Part shown: one piece after another, positions 1 through 11,600 of the stretch | Layout of the letters: each line of letters starts with the position of its first letter | Position numbering within the stretch: position 1 is the first letter of the stretch | Source: Symsagittifera roscoffensis | Taxonomy: Eukaryota; Xenacoelomorpha; Acoela; Convolutidae | Assembly (NCBI RefSeq): GCF_963678635.1 | Contig: NC_087070.1 | Span: 35,841,109 to 35,901,108, forward strand | DNA length: 60,000 nucleotides | Reading direction: 5' to 3' | Made by a program: the position numbers and the translations under genes | Notes under the pieces: generated by a model | What the model was told of the DNA's origin: nothing | What the model saw: only the letters and a program-made list of their open reading frames with translations | Databases searched by the model: none

Positions 1-530
1 GAAACTTTCCCGCTTTTTGGTTTTAGGTATTCCAGAGTCTCTATAGAAAATGCGCATCACTTCATTTTCACGCTTCAGTGTTCAAAATCTCAGATCTTCT
101 CGTTAACATGTTCATCTAGTAACAACTGATAAGGGCAACTCTACATACATTAACTGATTCATCTTTTTTCTCAACGCTTTTCGTTTATCCTCGAACAGGG
201 GAGATTCTGATTCGCCCACGAAATTAGAAATTAATCGCCATATCTATAGAAACCAAACCCAAACAAAAATTCGCATATAAATAACTGTTCGTTCTGAGCG
301 TCCATGATTTCGATCAATAATTAATTCTCATTTCCAAAGATATTCGCCTGCTAGGTGTTCCGGTCACTCATCCTTCGAGCAACTACTGAATAAATCTCCA
401 ACTATTTCTCTTTTGGGTTTTTCCAGTGCAGATACAAATTTTTCTCTTAGATTTTTGAATTTCCATCGATCAAAAGTAAGATCTCTCATGAATAGAAACT
501 GTTGCGCGAATTCGTGACATCTCCAGCTTG
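1..530. other. No gene seen
   Basis: AT-rich sequence with no convincing coding exon or recognised repeat on either strand. It is probably intergenic. Confidence 0.5.
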
Positions 531-607
531 TCCTATCGCCATGTCGGATAGCTTATTAAAGCTATCCCATTCCTATCACCATGTCGGATAGCTTTTTAAG
601 GCTATCC
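531..607 (+). repeat. Two tandem 40-bp units, each a hairpin
   Basis: Two nearly identical 40-bp units lie head to tail (about 531-570 and 571-607). The first contains a perfect 9-bp inverted repeat, GGATAGCTT at 546-554 and AAGCTATCC at 559-567, with a 4-nt loop. The second keeps a 7-bp stem, GGATAGC at 586-592 and GCTATCC at 601-607. Function is unknown. It could be a duplicated regulatory site or a fragment of a mobile element. Confidence 0.8.
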
Positions 608-925
608 TCTATCAGTAATATGTCACTTAGACTTTAATCTCTTCAGATGCATATTAGGCTCGTGCTGGGGTCCCCTTGGTGTTAAGATGAAAAAAACATA
701 ATTACTAGTACTGTAGTTTTATTGCAAAACCAACCAACTGATCTTGATGTTGGTGGTATGATTTTGTGTCGTTATACAGTAATCTCAAAATAAGCGAACA
801 AATAGAATAAAAATTAATCGTATGACAATTTATCTAATTCATCACAGTTCAACTATACGCCTTCAGCATTTATTCAAAGTTCAAATTCCTGACATTTGTA
901 CTAAATGTCACATTCATTCCTCAAC

Positions 926-1250
926 TAGGGGAATGCTCTCCTCTCGGGTGCTCCTTTGCAGGTTCGGCTATGGCGCGACATGTTGGTTGCTGCCAACGGT
1001 TTCTCGCATTTCGGGCAAAGGAGATGTGTGCTTTGAAGATACCCTTGCTGGTTTTTTTTGTGGAATATGTCAAGTCAGAGCAGTTTTTTCTATGGCTTGC
1101 TCTAGGTTGTTCCAATTTTCTGCTCTCCTGTGCACGCGTTGGTGTAATTTTTTATTGTTGGGTCTGTTTTCAATGTGCGCAGCCAGTTCACGCAGATGAA
1201 GTCCACCGGCGTTTGTACGTTTTTTTTGGCAATATCTACATGTATCAGAT
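926..1250 (-). pseudogene. Decayed zinc-finger coding remnant
   Basis: Read on the minus strand, about 1250-1160 encodes a C2H2-like finger: Cys-Arg-Tyr-Cys, then Gly-Gly-Leu-His-Leu and a following His-Ile. About 1020-926 encodes a second motif: Cys-Pro-Lys-Cys, then Met-Ser-Arg-His and a Cys four residues later, ending at a stop at 926-924. A TGA and a change of frame separate the two, so the stretch is not one open frame. Paired fingers of this style occur at the N-termini of some non-LTR retrotransposon proteins and in ordinary zinc-finger genes, so the origin is not settled. It could also be two exons of a real minus-strand gene, but I see no clear splice sites joining them. Confidence 0.45.
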
Positions 1251-1380
1251 TTTTTTCTGGAAGACGATGTCGTTTCTGTTTGCCAGGGCTTCGGTAGATT
1301 GTGTTTTTTGTTGCCACTATTTGTCTATGTATTGCATTCGTTTATTCAGTTGCACATTTTTCTATCTTCTGTTCTGTTAG

Positions 1381-2880
1381 CCGATCCAGGTCTGAAGTGT
1401 CTAATACCGCTTCCTTGAGTAGTTGTTATATGCCAATTTTGACAATTGACAACCATCTTAGATGACTTCAACTTTTCACATGTAATCAGGAAAACTCCGG
1501 GAAAGAAATTGAAAACCAGAACTCAGCAAATACAAAATTGGGAAAAATGCAAAACTGAATTACCAAACACGTGCAACCAACTAATTTATAATCAAATCAA
1601 AAGTTCAAAGCAAGAAAGACTCAAGTACACCGTGTAAACTAGAAAAGAGTACATTTTCGTTTTCTATACTAGTGTTTGCAAGTATTGTACTGAGTTGTTG
1701 GTCTTAGTTTGTCCCTCAGTTGACAGTTTGTGTGGCGAGGAACCGTTTTGCTATTATCATAGTATAATATGTCGAATAGCACCTGAGAGTTAAGACAGCC
1801 CTCTCTGAATTCGCTTTCAGCGGAGCAACTTATTTTTTGACCAATCAGTTACAGTATAGTTTTACTGCATGAGAGGTTTTCGTCTACGTCGTATCATTCA
1901 ACTCCAATTTTTGCCTAAAATCTTTTCAATAGACACTTTTTTTGGTGTACTTAATTGGATCTAGGTTGTTTCTGGCGAGGTAAGGTAGCGTATGTTCATT
2001 AAAGAAATTTAGGTTGATCAAATTGATTTTCTGATCTCTTTTGAAAACTCTATTAGTCACTGACGCTAACCTGTAAACCTTTTCTGCGCCGTAAGCGATA
2101 GTTCAAAAACACTGTCCCAAAATGCGTTTTCGGGTATTTTTGGAAAGTTTTGACCCAGAAACTACGTTTTTTTTCGGCTCCCCTAAGTTTAGTTATCATT
2201 AGCACCGAATGCACTTTAAGAAAATTTTTTGGGGCTGGCCTGACGAAAGTGGATGACATCAAGTAGTACCATCAATTGGTGAAAATTAGTAGTACCAATA
2301 GGCATGTTATGAGTAAAAAGAGATAACTCGAATATTTTTGAGTCTTAACTAAAAGGTATGATTTCTTTCGTCACTTTTTGCTGTTCATCATTGCAGTTTC
2401 TACCTAATTGAATTGCCCTCTACTTAAATTATTAAAAATTTACAAGAAAAAATTACAAAATATGAAGTTTTTGGTTTTTTAAATTGTTCGCTTTATTTTT
2501 AAGTCTTTTTTACTGAAATCATTGTAATCAGGACATTTGGAAATAGTTGCACAGCAACCGGCTGCGCCAGTTTTTCTAAAAATTTTGATCAACATTTTTT
2601 GGTTACGTTTGTTCACAAGTAATTTTTGATTCGAGCTCCACTAGGATAGACGCACGTTGCTTAATGAGAAATTAAAAAGAAAAATGCAGCTTAGAAATAA
2701 TAAAAAAGAAAACTGCAGCTTAGAAATAAAAAAGTATGTACTTCAGTCTGAACCATGATTAAAGTAATATCAAAGAACATTGCCGTCAGCCAGCAGAGCG
2801 TACGGCTTAAAATTAATCATCTGGTTATATGGATTCCTACTTCAACCGCCGGTAAGTAAAATTGCAAATAATTTTGCTTT
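1381..2880. other. No gene seen
   Basis: AT-rich intergenic sequence. Short open frames here lack splice context or coding character. Two near-identical A-rich stretches around 2680-2735 look like a small local duplication. Confidence 0.5.
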
Positions 2881-2883
2881 TTC

Positions 2884-3075
2884 CTTCCCCCGCCTCACTA
2901 TTTTTGGTGTAACGAGCATCAATATTTTAGTGTAACGAGTGGTTTTACAAGGTTGATTATGAAGACCAAATATTTTTTATGGCCTAATTAGTCTGCATGT
3001 CAGTTTTCATAACAGTCGGACTATGTGAACAATAAATTTACTTGTAAAAAGTTGTCTGTGGGGGAGGGGAGGGGG
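2884..3075 (+). repeat. Dispersed repeat C, copy 1
   Basis: Starts with a C-rich stretch and TCAC, then GTAACGAG, a 'tacaaggttgattatgaagacc' type core, 'atggcctaattagtctgc', and 'ggactatgtgaacaataaat'. The same order of blocks recurs at about 3445-3625 and 24130-24300. No coding capacity and no obvious terminal inverted repeats. It is likely an old non-autonomous mobile element. Confidence 0.7.
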
Positions 3076-3444
3076 AAATAAAGCCGAAATATTTTGCCTT
3101 ATGTCAAATAGAGACAGAAAGAAGCAGGAAAGTAATATATGTTCGCTGTGCAAGTTGAACAGAAGTTTTGGAGAAATTTGCGGCGTTTGATTGGTTTTAA
3201 CTTGAAATGGCAAAAAATTAGCTATTATTGGCTCCTGCTTTTATTTAGGAATATACTGAAAATTATTCTTGTCAAATTTATTCAACCATAGCTTTGGCTC
3301 GTAATAGTTTGAAGGCGTCTGGGCTTTGGTTAGCTTAGACAAGTTCACCGAGTAAATTGCAGCGCACGTGTGATATGAACCCTCAAAACACCACAACACG
3401 CTTTTCTTCAGCAGCTTTTGGTGGTGAATACCATTTCGAGGCTC

Positions 3445-3625
3445 TTTTTACTTTCCCCCACCTCACATAAGCATTATTTTTATGGTGGAACGAGGGGTTT
3501 TCCAAGGTCAAATATGCACACCAAATATGTTTATCATGGCCTAATTATTCTGCTTGCCAATGATTGTTAACTATCGGACAATGTGAACGGCAAGTTTGCT
3601 TAAAATTTTGGCTCTTTTCAAGTTT
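3445..3625 (+). repeat. Dispersed repeat C, copy 2
   Basis: Shares with copy 1 the 'cccccacctcac' start, the 'aacgaggggtttt' block, 'catggcctaatta' and 'cggacaatgtgaac'. It lies about 550 bp downstream of copy 1 in the same orientation. Confidence 0.7.
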
Positions 3626-3639
3626 CCCACCCCTCTCGT

Positions 3640-4890
3640 AAAGTTACAAAATAAAATTGTTCAAAAATAGTTCACATGGCAATTTGCATGTAATAAATGT
3701 TAAAATTTGTTCACTTGCCCACGCTAACACGTTTTATGGCAGTTTATAAAAAACTTTCAATTACAGAAAAAAGCAAAGGGAGCGAGGAACTGGAAAAGGA
3801 CCGTAAAGTTTTGCAGTTAAGAGAAAAGGAAAAAGAGCCCGTTTCGATAATTTGTTCTAATTGACAAAATATGAATTTTTTTTAGTTTATTTAGATTATT
3901 TTCTTTTTGAAAGTTGACATTCGCGCTGTGTTTTAATTCATTATGAAGTCACTCTTATCTTACTGTTCCGATTTTCGGGGTGGTTTTTTCAGACCACTTT
4001 TACAAAACTCTGGATCCTCAGGGGATCGATCTTTTGATCTGAATGCTGCCAGCCGAGTGTGCACACCACTATGGTAACCTGCCATTAGTATGTTTAAAAC
4101 AGCTTGTTTTATTATCTAGCACTACAAAATGGTTCTAAATTGAATTGAAGCAGCTAATTGGTTATATTAACTCAATACACGACTCAAATTGCAACACTTA
4201 ATTTTTGACATTGTATATCTAAAATTCATAGTTTTGCCCATATATAATCTACCAAAACTTATTCGAGACCAATGAAAGGGCAAGCGGAACATTCAGGAGT
4301 TTGTCCTGAAACGAGCAGTCTTGTTTTTCTGTATATAAGTGCAAAGTGGGGGAATCAGCGTATGTTTAACCAGGACAAAAGTATCCTGAAGTTTTAAACT
4401 AGGTTGTTGTCGACGTATGTTTGCACCATTTGGTCCCGTAATGAACATCGCAATGCTTGATCTCATTCATGCAAATCTTTTAAGTAATTTTTTAAAGAGT
4501 GCCGAGGTTTTGATTACAATAATTAAGTTATAAAAAAAATTGGCTGGAAAAATAGTGCAAGTGTAAATGATAGAGTTCATTTTTTAAAACAAATATTTGA
4601 GTTGTGCATAAACTACTAAATATCTACTGGATGTTTATTGTTCTTTGTATCGAAAATATTCATGCTTCGCGTCTGTGTTTATTCATGAGGTAGTATTATA
4701 AGGTACAAAATAATTGATCAATTTTGCATAAAGTTTTTTGATACAGCTGATGTGGTCACTCGTGATCGTTAGTTCTGCCACAATTGTTTTACACTTGCGA
4801 GTGCAATTGTATCGGAATCGGTAACTTGTCTTTTTCCTAAACAACTCTTACATATCTGCATGAAATTTAACTTGCTTTGTTATTGATTCT
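3640..4890. other. No gene seen
   Basis: AT-rich intergenic sequence upstream of gene A. No coding exon was recognised. The gene A promoter or a 5' untranslated exon may lie here but cannot be placed. Confidence 0.4.
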
Positions 4891-4899
4891 AACCAACTT

Positions 4900-5130
4900 C
4901 CAGGTTCGCTACCACTTGGCCTAGATGTAGGAGCGGTCACTGTGCAGCCTGAAGTCTGGGGTTCGACTCCCGGCCGGACCTTGTTTTCAGTATGCATGAA
5001 ATTGGAAACTTTACCGGTAAAAATTGAAATAGTAGTGTTTGTCTGCTCAAATTTTGTCGGCATAGCTTTTTTTTTATCACGGTCGTTTGTGCTGTAGGCA
5101 AGTTTCATTGCTCTTGCAAGTGTTGCTCAT
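4900..5130 (+). mobile_element. tRNA-derived SINE, family B, copy 1
   Basis: A tRNA-like head (about 4905-4985) ends with a clear B box, GGTTCGACTCC, followed by CCGGCCGG. After it comes an unrelated body containing 'tctgctcaaattttgtcggc', which recurs in other copies (about 5190-5215 and 16890-16910). The head does not fold into a convincing tRNA and lacks a recognisable anticodon context, so this is a SINE rather than a tRNA gene. RNA polymerase III A and B boxes would drive it. Confidence 0.6.
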
Positions 5131-5174
5131 TGCATTTTCAGGTGGGACTCAAAGTTTTTTTATAAAATCAATTT

Positions 5175-5401
5175 GTTTTTATTTCAACCGGTGTCTGCTC
5201 AAATATTGTCGGCTTTGTTTCCGCTTCAAAAATTTTTTTTGTTGTTAATACTTATTAAACTGCATTGCTTGGCAAGACTGCCTAGAAGGAATTTTTTTGA
5301 GACATTAGAAAAAAAATTTCAACTTTCTTTTTTTGAAAACTATGTTTTTTATGTTTGTTATATCGCAAGTAAGCGAAACTCCGCTTCGCCTCTGTGTAAT
5401 T
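5175..5401 (+). repeat. SINE B body fragment and SINE A tail fragment
   Basis: About 5180-5235 resembles the SINE B body (CTGCTCAAATATTGTCGGC). About 5358-5401 is the terminal part of SINE A: a 'cgcaagtaagcgaaactccgc' stretch and the conserved end TTCGCCTCTGTGTAAT. Both are truncated pieces. Confidence 0.5.
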
Positions 5402-5644
5402 TAAAACCGGAGAGTATGATGTATTGTAGGTAACTTTTTTTTCGAAAAAGGATATACATTTTTTGCACGATTCGGATTTCTAGATTTGCAATTACTAAGT
5501 TTTGTCGGCTAAATTGAAAAACATTAGAGGTGCATCTTAACAACGGTTGAAAATGACCCAAATGGGTTTGTGCACATTATGATTAATTACGCTTGCGACT
5601 AGCAAGAGTTGTGAAACCTCTCTTGAGCTCAATTAACACTTCTC

Positions 5645-5678
5645 GCCGAGTCAGTTTCGTTTTAATTTCAGATCAATA
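5645..5678 (+). promoter_or_regulatory. Splice acceptor just 5' of the gene A start codon
   Basis: A pyrimidine-rich tract ends in TTTCAG at 5671, only 7 nt before the ATG at 5679. The gene A message is therefore probably spliced just upstream of its start, either from a 5' untranslated exon not identified here or from a trans-spliced leader. Confidence 0.5.
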
Positions 5679-8600
5679 ATGGCATTAAGTGACGGAATCA
5701 CAATACCAGGTAATGTCAAATGTCACATTTTCTCAACAATAGTTTGTTACTGTACGAGTTTTTGATTATAACATATTACTAGTTACTTTCTTGGTCATCT
5801 GAAAATTTCAGCTCTGATGTTTTCCCTTAGAAGTTGTAAGAACTTATTGCTCGTTTAGCTTCTTAAAATGTAGCTTCTCGTAGTTCAGAATCATTGTTTT
5901 TTCAGTTCCGTCAAGATTAATTTTTTTTTTCACGGGTCTGTCGTTTTTCAGGTTCACTCGAGTACCAAGTGCAGATTAAAGAAAACAGTAGTGATGCTAA
6001 ATCTGGTGATGACGTCATTACCGAGGAGAGACTGCAGGCCGCTTTTCAGCTGATGAGGGAACTCATTCCCCAGATGGGAGTGCATAAGGCCCTGTTTGAG
6101 TTGATCTTCTCCGAGCTACACAGTAAGCATCCATTTTTCTTATTTAGCTCAATTATAGTTGTATAATACCCTGATTTGTAAAAAGAACTTTTGCAAATCA
6201 AGTACTTATTTTATCCCTGAAAAATCAGTTTGAAAATATCAATTACTAATTTTCTTACCTGGTATGGGAGGGGTATTGCTGCTGGCGGTGATGCTAATGC
6301 TGCCAAATGTTCAGTCTTAGGTGGGATTTGATCTCGTATGCCAGAACATCTGAATGGCATAATCATAGAAACTAACTATAATCCTTTAATTCTCCAATGA
6401 TCTGACTGCAATTTTAATTTTCTTTTCATATTTTTGAGTAATCAAGTTTTCATACAAATAATGTATATGTCTAATATAGGATCGTATAGCATCGAGCTGA
6501 GTAATTTATATAGAAGAAAAATAACTCTGGTTTTCGCAAGTGTAAAAAACTTTGTAAAATATTGAAATAGTAAAGAAATATTGGGAGCCAATGTCATATC
6601 CTTTGTCATCTATATCCTATCCGCAGATTTACTTCAAACGGCAAAATTCAGGCACATTTACTTCAAACGGCAAGTTTTTTTGAACCTGAATTACGACTGA
6701 ACTTGACTTAACAAATCACTCAACTCGATGCTATTTGTGTTTCTCGTCTGTTTTTCTAAGATTGAATTTCGTATTTATCATAATTATTTATCTTGTCTTT
6801 TTTCAATATAACTTGCCCATTTCACTGCACCATTTTAGTACGAATATTTTCTGCACTAATTTTAAATCACCATTCGCTATTGTTTTCTATTCGGCGACTT
6901 AAAATACCATGAGCTATTTTGTTCCGACTTTCGAGGAACGTGCGCGAATATTTGTGCTCATGCTAGTTTTTTGTTATCCAGAACAATTTCGACTTTTTAA
7001 CTAGGTAGTTTTAAACGTCTTTGTACCAGGTGAAAACCAGTGATGCCTTTAGGTGAAATTCAAAATTGTTCGCTGCCTGTGACTGTGTTCTGAAAAGTTA
7101 TCGGGGTTAAAAAAAATGGCCGATTTGGCTAATTTTGGGAAAATAATACGCGAGATATTTTGCCCTGTCAACTTTTTTCAATTGGCTATTTTCAATTGCT
7201 TACGAATGCTTTAAAGATGTTTAAGAGCAGTTGGAACATTCAGGGATTCCCCATGATGCTAGCAGTCTTGCTATTGTATCAAATCGTCTTCATTGGCCTT
7301 GAATAATTAGTTGGTACTAAAATAATTGACCAATTTTGGCATTAATTGTTCTGATAAGGTTGATATGGTTATTTGAGCATTATACTATCTAACAACTGAA
7401 GGTGTGTTGTAAGCGTCTAATTTTGTTCCGAAAAAGGATATTTTTCGCACAGTTACCAATTCGAGCCTTGTTAAGTTGTTATCGAGTATTGAATTACATT
7501 TCATTCTGCTTGCATGTGTTTCAACGAATGCGATTTAAATGGACTATGCGGCGTAACTGTTTCTAAGTTTTTGGTAATTTTGTTGGTAATTTTGGAATCT
7601 ATTCAAGCCAGCCGACTTTACTGAGCTTAGTGTTATAGTATCAGTCCAGTTTTTTCTCTCAAAATCGCACATGCTAGTGCCAAGTTTTGTTCAAAGTTTA
7701 TGCATATTCAACAGCATAATCTAGCTATAACCGTTCTTTCAAAGTGAGGTATTGGGGTCTTGGTGCCTAAGAATAGTGCATGGGCTAAGTCATTATAATC
7801 TACGGATCAGTTGTTTAGTGATAAAAGCAAGTGCGAGTTACGCTGGATATCGGTGGACCGATTCCTGAAGCCTAGAATAAGTTGACGTATTTTTTTCTTT
7901 TAAAAGTTTAAGGGGTTTTTTCATAGTCGATGAATATAGCGAATAGTCTTATTTAGGTCGTGATATATTTTTGTTGAGCTCAAATTTGATTTTTCGCGGT
8001 TTGATTTTTGATTTTTTTTGAAGTCGAGGTTTATGCCCTTTGTTAAAAGGAAGGCAAACTCCACTTTGTTCAGCAAAAGTGTCAAGGTCACGAAAACCGC
8101 GTTTGAATTCTAATTTCGATAACAAATAAGGATTTCCCAGTGGTATAAAAACTTAACCTTTTCATCCAGTTTTTACAAATAGAATTAATTTTATCAAAAA
8201 TTTTAATCATAAATTGTTATTGAAGTGCAAAGAGCTTGAATGGCATATATTTTCTACTTAAAAATTTGAAGTTCACGTTTTTTTTTTAAAAAAAGTAAGT
8301 CAGTTTTTTGTTTACTTGCGCTCACTGACTCTTTTCCAACTGTCTGCTGGCTATGTTTTGAAGTTTTTGTCTATAAAAGTACGGTTGTTTACATCTGCTT
8401 AAAAAGCATTTGCATATCTATTGCTTTTTAAATTCAAGATAAGAGTTTATAAGAAAAATTATTTTAATAGGAATTTTTTTATTAACTTTCAAAGAGCGGA
8501 GTGAAGACAGTTATTGAGGCCGTTTTTTTCCGTGAAAAATTTGAAAATCAAGTCCGATTTTTTCTTTTTCTTTGCTTTCATTGGTTTTTGGTTTTCAACT

Positions 8601-11600
8601 GTTGGCTATGTTTATCGATTTTTGAATTGTGTTTATAGGCGCAAATCCCAATTGTGTTTGCCTTGAAAAAAATTTGATATTTGCGCAGCACCACGATATA
8701 TATTTTTTACACTTCGAGCTCATGAGCGTAGTGTAATAATATGAACCTTCTCTTTTCCAAGCTAACTCGGAAATAAAAGGGTTCATTTGCTGGCACTTTT
8801 GCTATAATCAGATCTGTATGAGTAAAAATTTCATAGCATCTGTTGTCTGCTTTATTTGTGGCTAGTGTTTGTCGGTTGATAAGCGTCCGTAGCTGAGAGG
8901 TTAGGGTGTGAGAGTCTTTATCTTTAGATTGCAGGTTGGAATCCGTCCTATGGCAGAATTTATTAAACTAATTTCAGTCTTACTTCTACTTTTTCGTATT
9001 TTACTTTATTATAGAGCTGCTTTTTTTCGTGTTCTTGCTGGTGTCAGCGAAGCGCAGCGTCGCCTCGGTGTGTAAATTAAGACCCATGGTACAGTTGTGA
9101 TTGAGGGGTCCCGAGAAACTAAAACGGTCCCAAATATAAATACAGTGCTGTATGTTTCAAGCTATTGCTTTGGTAATTTCTCTATTAAAACATACAATAA
9201 GTCATTAAAGCGCGCAATGACGCAGGTTGATTATGTTTGAGACCATTTTTTGTAAACAACCGATCGGCGTCTATTGATTTGCTTAATTGTTGTGTTTGAT
9301 AAGAATTGGTGTGATATCGGACCTATCTGTAATACTTACAGGCACTCCTCTATGAAACTTTACCAACACCATATGTGCATGAATAAAAGGGTAAACAGCC
9401 TTATGTCTTTTTATAGGTTTCCTCGAATTTTTGCAGGGACCCTCTATTAAGGTCTATGTGTGTTGTTTGGGCGCTGCTGAGTTTTTCCTTGCCGTCAAGG
9501 AGCGAGTAGGAATCATAGAGATGGGCGAATAACCGATCTGTGAATTGTTGAATTCTTGTGCAGTAATCAATTAACTGTCGCTGCGCAATCGTAATTCGAC
9601 AACTCGCTACTAACAACAAATACCGGGCGTGGGACTCGATATAGAAGTATCTAGGGTGCTTCTAAGGTTAAATATCTTTCTGGTGCTAGGTAAAAAAAAA
9701 CGACAGGCCATTAAGAAGACATAACTTTAGAATTTCAAATGAGCATTGATAATTATGTAAAATGAGCTGTTCGTATTAAACGATTTATTTTTCTGAGAAA
9801 TGCAAGTGGGGAATTGTTTGTAGAGTCGTCCTGAAGTCCTCTGAAAACGGTTGTCGTCTTAACAGCTGTCGTCTTTTTGCCCGCACCTGTCTTTTAATTG
9901 TAATGTTTCTAGAATCCGTGTTCAGTAAGGAGTTGACAGTCTCAGCTGATGCTTCGATGTCAGTCCACACGAAGCAAGGAGGAACAGCCGCCCCTGTACA
10001 GTACCAGTCGTACTTCACTCTTTACCACAATCTGGTCAGATCCAGGTACGCATAATTCTCAGGTCCATAAATTCTCAGGTAAATGTTCTGTTAAGAGTAA
10101 TGAACGTAATGAGTATTCTTATTTAGGTCTTGGTGATATTTTTTTGTTTTTTTTTCCCAGGCTCTTTTCCCAGTCTGTTCACGCTCAAATTTGATTTTTA
10201 GCGATTTGACTTTTGTTTTTTTTTCAAGTTCACTTCATTTCCTTTTTTGAAAAGAAGGCAAACTCAAAAATGGAACAGCAAAAATGTAAAGGTCGCAAAA
10301 AACGTGATAGACTTCTAGTTTCGAAATTGGAATTCTGTTTTTGAATTTCCCAGCAAAATAAAAACTTTATCTATTGATCCAGTTTTCTCGAATTGGGTTA
10401 ATTTCATCAAAAAAACACCAATCATAAGTTGTGTGTGAAATTCAAAGAGTTTTAAGGGCATATATTTTTTATTTAAAATTCGAAAGTTTTCGGGTGCTTG
10501 ATGCAAAAGTCTGTTTTTCTTTCTTTTTCCTTGCGTTCATTACTTTTTTTTCAACTGTCATTTGGCTATGTTTTCATTGCTCCCACACTGTACAACAATT
10601 ATATTTTAGTAGTTTTTCTTATTCAACCAAAAACAAACATTTTCATCTCTTATAAAGACTCTTTATGCTCCTAATTATTCTGTCTGAAAAATATCAACTT
10701 GACCAATTTCTACATTTAGATCAAAAGAACACTTATTTGTCTGCTTATGTTTCGTCGGCTTAGTTGCCAGATTTAACAATCGTTTTTTTGCTATAAACAA
10801 TTTTCGTTGTAATTGCTTCAAGTGTTTCAGCATTTTAAAAATCTGAAGGAAACGAAATTTGTTTTTAATACTGATTGTAATTTTACCAACTCGATTTCCC
10901 AATTTTTTTTTTCATTTTTTTCTCTTTTTATCGAGTTAATAATTTTCGGCTTAATTTATATCGACCTAGTGGCCTCTTATTGCATCGTTCGGGGATTGAA
11001 AGAAAGTTTGTGTGCTTGCATGTGCTCTGATGGGAAAAATGACATAAGGTTTTTAAATTAGATTAAAATATTTTTTGTTCGGCATGAAAAGTTTCTGCTC
11101 AGGGGTTTTCGGCTTTGTTACTACAAGGTTTTTATAAATTCAATCAAACATTCGGTGCATCTGGCGTAGAGGTTAAACAACTGTTTGAGGTAGCTTTTTT
11201 ATTGACAATTTTTTAAATTTTTTTTTTAAAATTTTTCGGTTTCATTTTAATCAAAGTTGTATCGAAAGTGTTGCGAAGCTCAGCTTCGCCTCTGTGTAGC
11301 ATTTGTACTTGAAATGATACTTTGGGAAATAAAAGAGGTTTCTCATCCCCTTTCTGCGTGAGTTTTTCAACAGTTTTTAAATGCAATTACTTGAATTCGA
11401 CAAAAACAGTTTGTTTCCTACATAATAGAAGTTAAGACTAAGAGTCATACTAATTTAGAGCAAGTAGAGCAACTGGTTATTGTAAAAGTAGCGCTAAATA
11501 ATACGATCAGTATTTTATGGAAAAATGTGGATTTTTTTGCTGTTTTTTTTATTCTCTGTTTGAAAATCACTTCAGCATTTGGGTTAGAGTGGCTAAAATA

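Noticed and set aside
822-1380. Two overlapping plus-strand open frames of 125 and 136 residues
   Set aside because: They are the antisense of the zinc-finger remnant and read as Cys/Phe-rich nonsense.
4848-5108. Minus-strand open frame of 86 residues
   Set aside because: It is translated across a tRNA-like SINE head; such peptides are common artefacts of SINEs.
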